Positions 14,959-15,535 of a DNA stretch of 15,535 bases are shown here, piece after piece. The notes under the pieces are model-generated. The model was given only the letters and a program-made list of their open reading frames with translations, did no database searches and was not told the DNA's origin. How positions within the stretch are numbered: position 1 is the stretch's first letter; every line of letters starts with the position of its first letter. This DNA is from Gammaproteobacteria bacterium (GTDB lineage Bacteria > Pseudomonadota > Gammaproteobacteria > Methylococcales > Methylomonadaceae), in assembly GCA_024276805.1 (NCBI GenBank), contig JAJRWJ010000166.1:1-15535 (forward strand). Direction: 5' to 3'. The translations under genes and the position numbers were made by a program.

Positions 14959-15535
14959 TCAGACAAAACCGGCCAGTGCCGGGTGCAACAGATCGATCCG
15001 GTCCATACCGATGCCCGGGCTGCTGGGTGAATAGACACGATAGTCCGACAACGTCGTCGGCGGCAAATATCCTGCAATCTGTTCCAGATCGCCCAGCCGC
15101 AGCCCCTGCCTGACCAGGAAGACGATGTAGGTATGCCGCAGGGCATCGGCATGGTAGCGTTCGGGGTCGGGCAAACCGGCGTCGACGGCCGCGCACAGCA
15201 GCATCGCCTCGAGGTCGCCACTCGCCACGGGCTGGCCGTGATTCCAGAGCGGGCGTGGTTGTGAATCCCGAAGCAAACCAAACAAAAGCGCATGCATCGG
15301 AATACTGCGCGATCTGTCGCCGCCGGTGCGGATGCTTGCCGTGGCGAAGTCGATCTGGTCGCCCTGCAAGGCCGCGGCTTCATCGAGCGTCATACCGTTC
15401 AGCAGCATCGCAATCAGTTGTTTGCCCTGCCGGTTGGCTGCAGCATACAAGCTGCCGATATCGGCGCTGGAAATTTCCGGCACGGGCGGACTTTCCAGCA
15501 CCATGGGGGCATCCTGCCGGCGCAGCGCCTGAACG
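14959..15535 (-). CDS. Tyrosine-recombinase-fold protein, degenerate, 5' end missing
   Basis: The frame stays open to the right edge (VQALRRQDAP precedes the ATG at 15504), so this is the C-terminal part of a longer protein. Counting from that ATG, the catalytic domain layout of phage-type integrases is recognisable: LLNGMTLDEAAALQGDQIDF at 34-53 matches the box I region, DALRHTYIVFLVRQG at 120-134 matches box II, and IAGYLPPTTLSDYRVYSP at 143-160 matches the LGH...Y region. Arg123 and the candidate nucleophile Tyr155 (nine residues after the LGH-equivalent position, as usual) are kept. The box I Arg is replaced by Thr39, the box II His by Asp120, and the LGH His by Tyr146. Strand exchange is therefore doubtful; a DNA-binding role is possible. 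There is no adjacent attachment site or phage gene. Its partner appears to be the SNF2 helicase downstream. Confidence 0.75.
   Translation of the reverse strand, partial: VQALRRQDAPMVLESPPVPEISSADIGSLYAAANRQGKQLIAMLLNGMTLDEAAALQGDQIDFATASIRTGGDRSRSIPMHALLFGLLRDSQPRPLWNHGQPVASGDLEAMLLCAAVDAGLPDPERYHADALRHTYIVFLVRQGLRLGDLEQIAGYLPPTTLSDYRVYSPSSPGIGMDRIDLLHPALAGFV

Noticed and set aside
14959..15535. Prophage or genomic-island boundary marked by an integrase gene
   Set aside because: The domain lacks key catalytic residues, no tRNA or att repeat is visible, and the neighbouring gene is a typical chromosomal SNF2 helicase.

Overview
The window looks like chromosomal DNA of a Gram-negative bacterium, most likely a gammaproteobacterium. 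The evidence is a TonB-dependent outer-membrane receptor, a YfiR/YfiN-type periplasm-to-cytoplasm c-di-GMP pair, a Pap-type polyphosphate kinase, a Pat-like acyl-CoA synthetase/acetyltransferase fusion, and many extragenic palindromes with the core GTAGGAGCGGCTTCAGCCGC. Genus cannot be fixed from this sequence; a methanotroph- or Pseudomonas-like lineage is a guess. I see no rRNA, tRNA, CRISPR array, transposase or intact insertion sequence.

Layout. 1-738 (+) is the 3' end of a polyphosphate:AMP phosphotransferase gene. 751-1497 is a tandem array of four ~181-bp units, each carrying a pair of inverted REP palindromes, between two convergent genes. 1546-4227 (-) encodes an 893-residue NDP-forming acyl-CoA synthetase fused to a GNAT acetyltransferase. 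4228-4815 is a long non-coding stretch with a run of strong hairpins. 4816-9480 (+) is a tight three-gene operon: TonB-dependent receptor, YfiR-family periplasmic protein, and a membrane CHASE8-HAMP-GGDEF-EAL protein, with 26-bp and 4-bp gene overlaps. 9481-9699 holds two further palindromic repeats between convergent genes. 9700-10431 (-) is a TPR-like protein with an acidic tail. 10580-11371 (-) is a sterol-desaturase-family membrane hydroxylase. 11394-11650 is a 257-bp segment bounded by 31-nt inverted REPs with a large dyad inside. 11667-14930 (-) is a SWIM-finger SNF2 helicase. 14959-15535 (-) is the 3' part of a tyrosine-recombinase-fold gene that lacks several catalytic residues and runs off the window.

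The most coherent system is the receptor/YfiR/GGDEF-EAL operon. In the known YfiBNR system, periplasmic YfiR represses the diguanylate cyclase YfiN and the outer-membrane lipoprotein YfiB relieves that repression. Here the outer-membrane partner in the operon is a TonB-dependent receptor, and the YfiN-like protein also carries an apparently complete EAL phosphodiesterase domain. The inferred design is an outer-membrane ligand sensor or transporter that tunes c-di-GMP through YfiR. The other notable signals are the amplified REP array, the REP-bounded 257-bp element, the hairpin-rich leader, the acyl-CoA synthetase that keeps its phospho-histidine motif, and the degenerate recombinase next to the SNF2 helicase.
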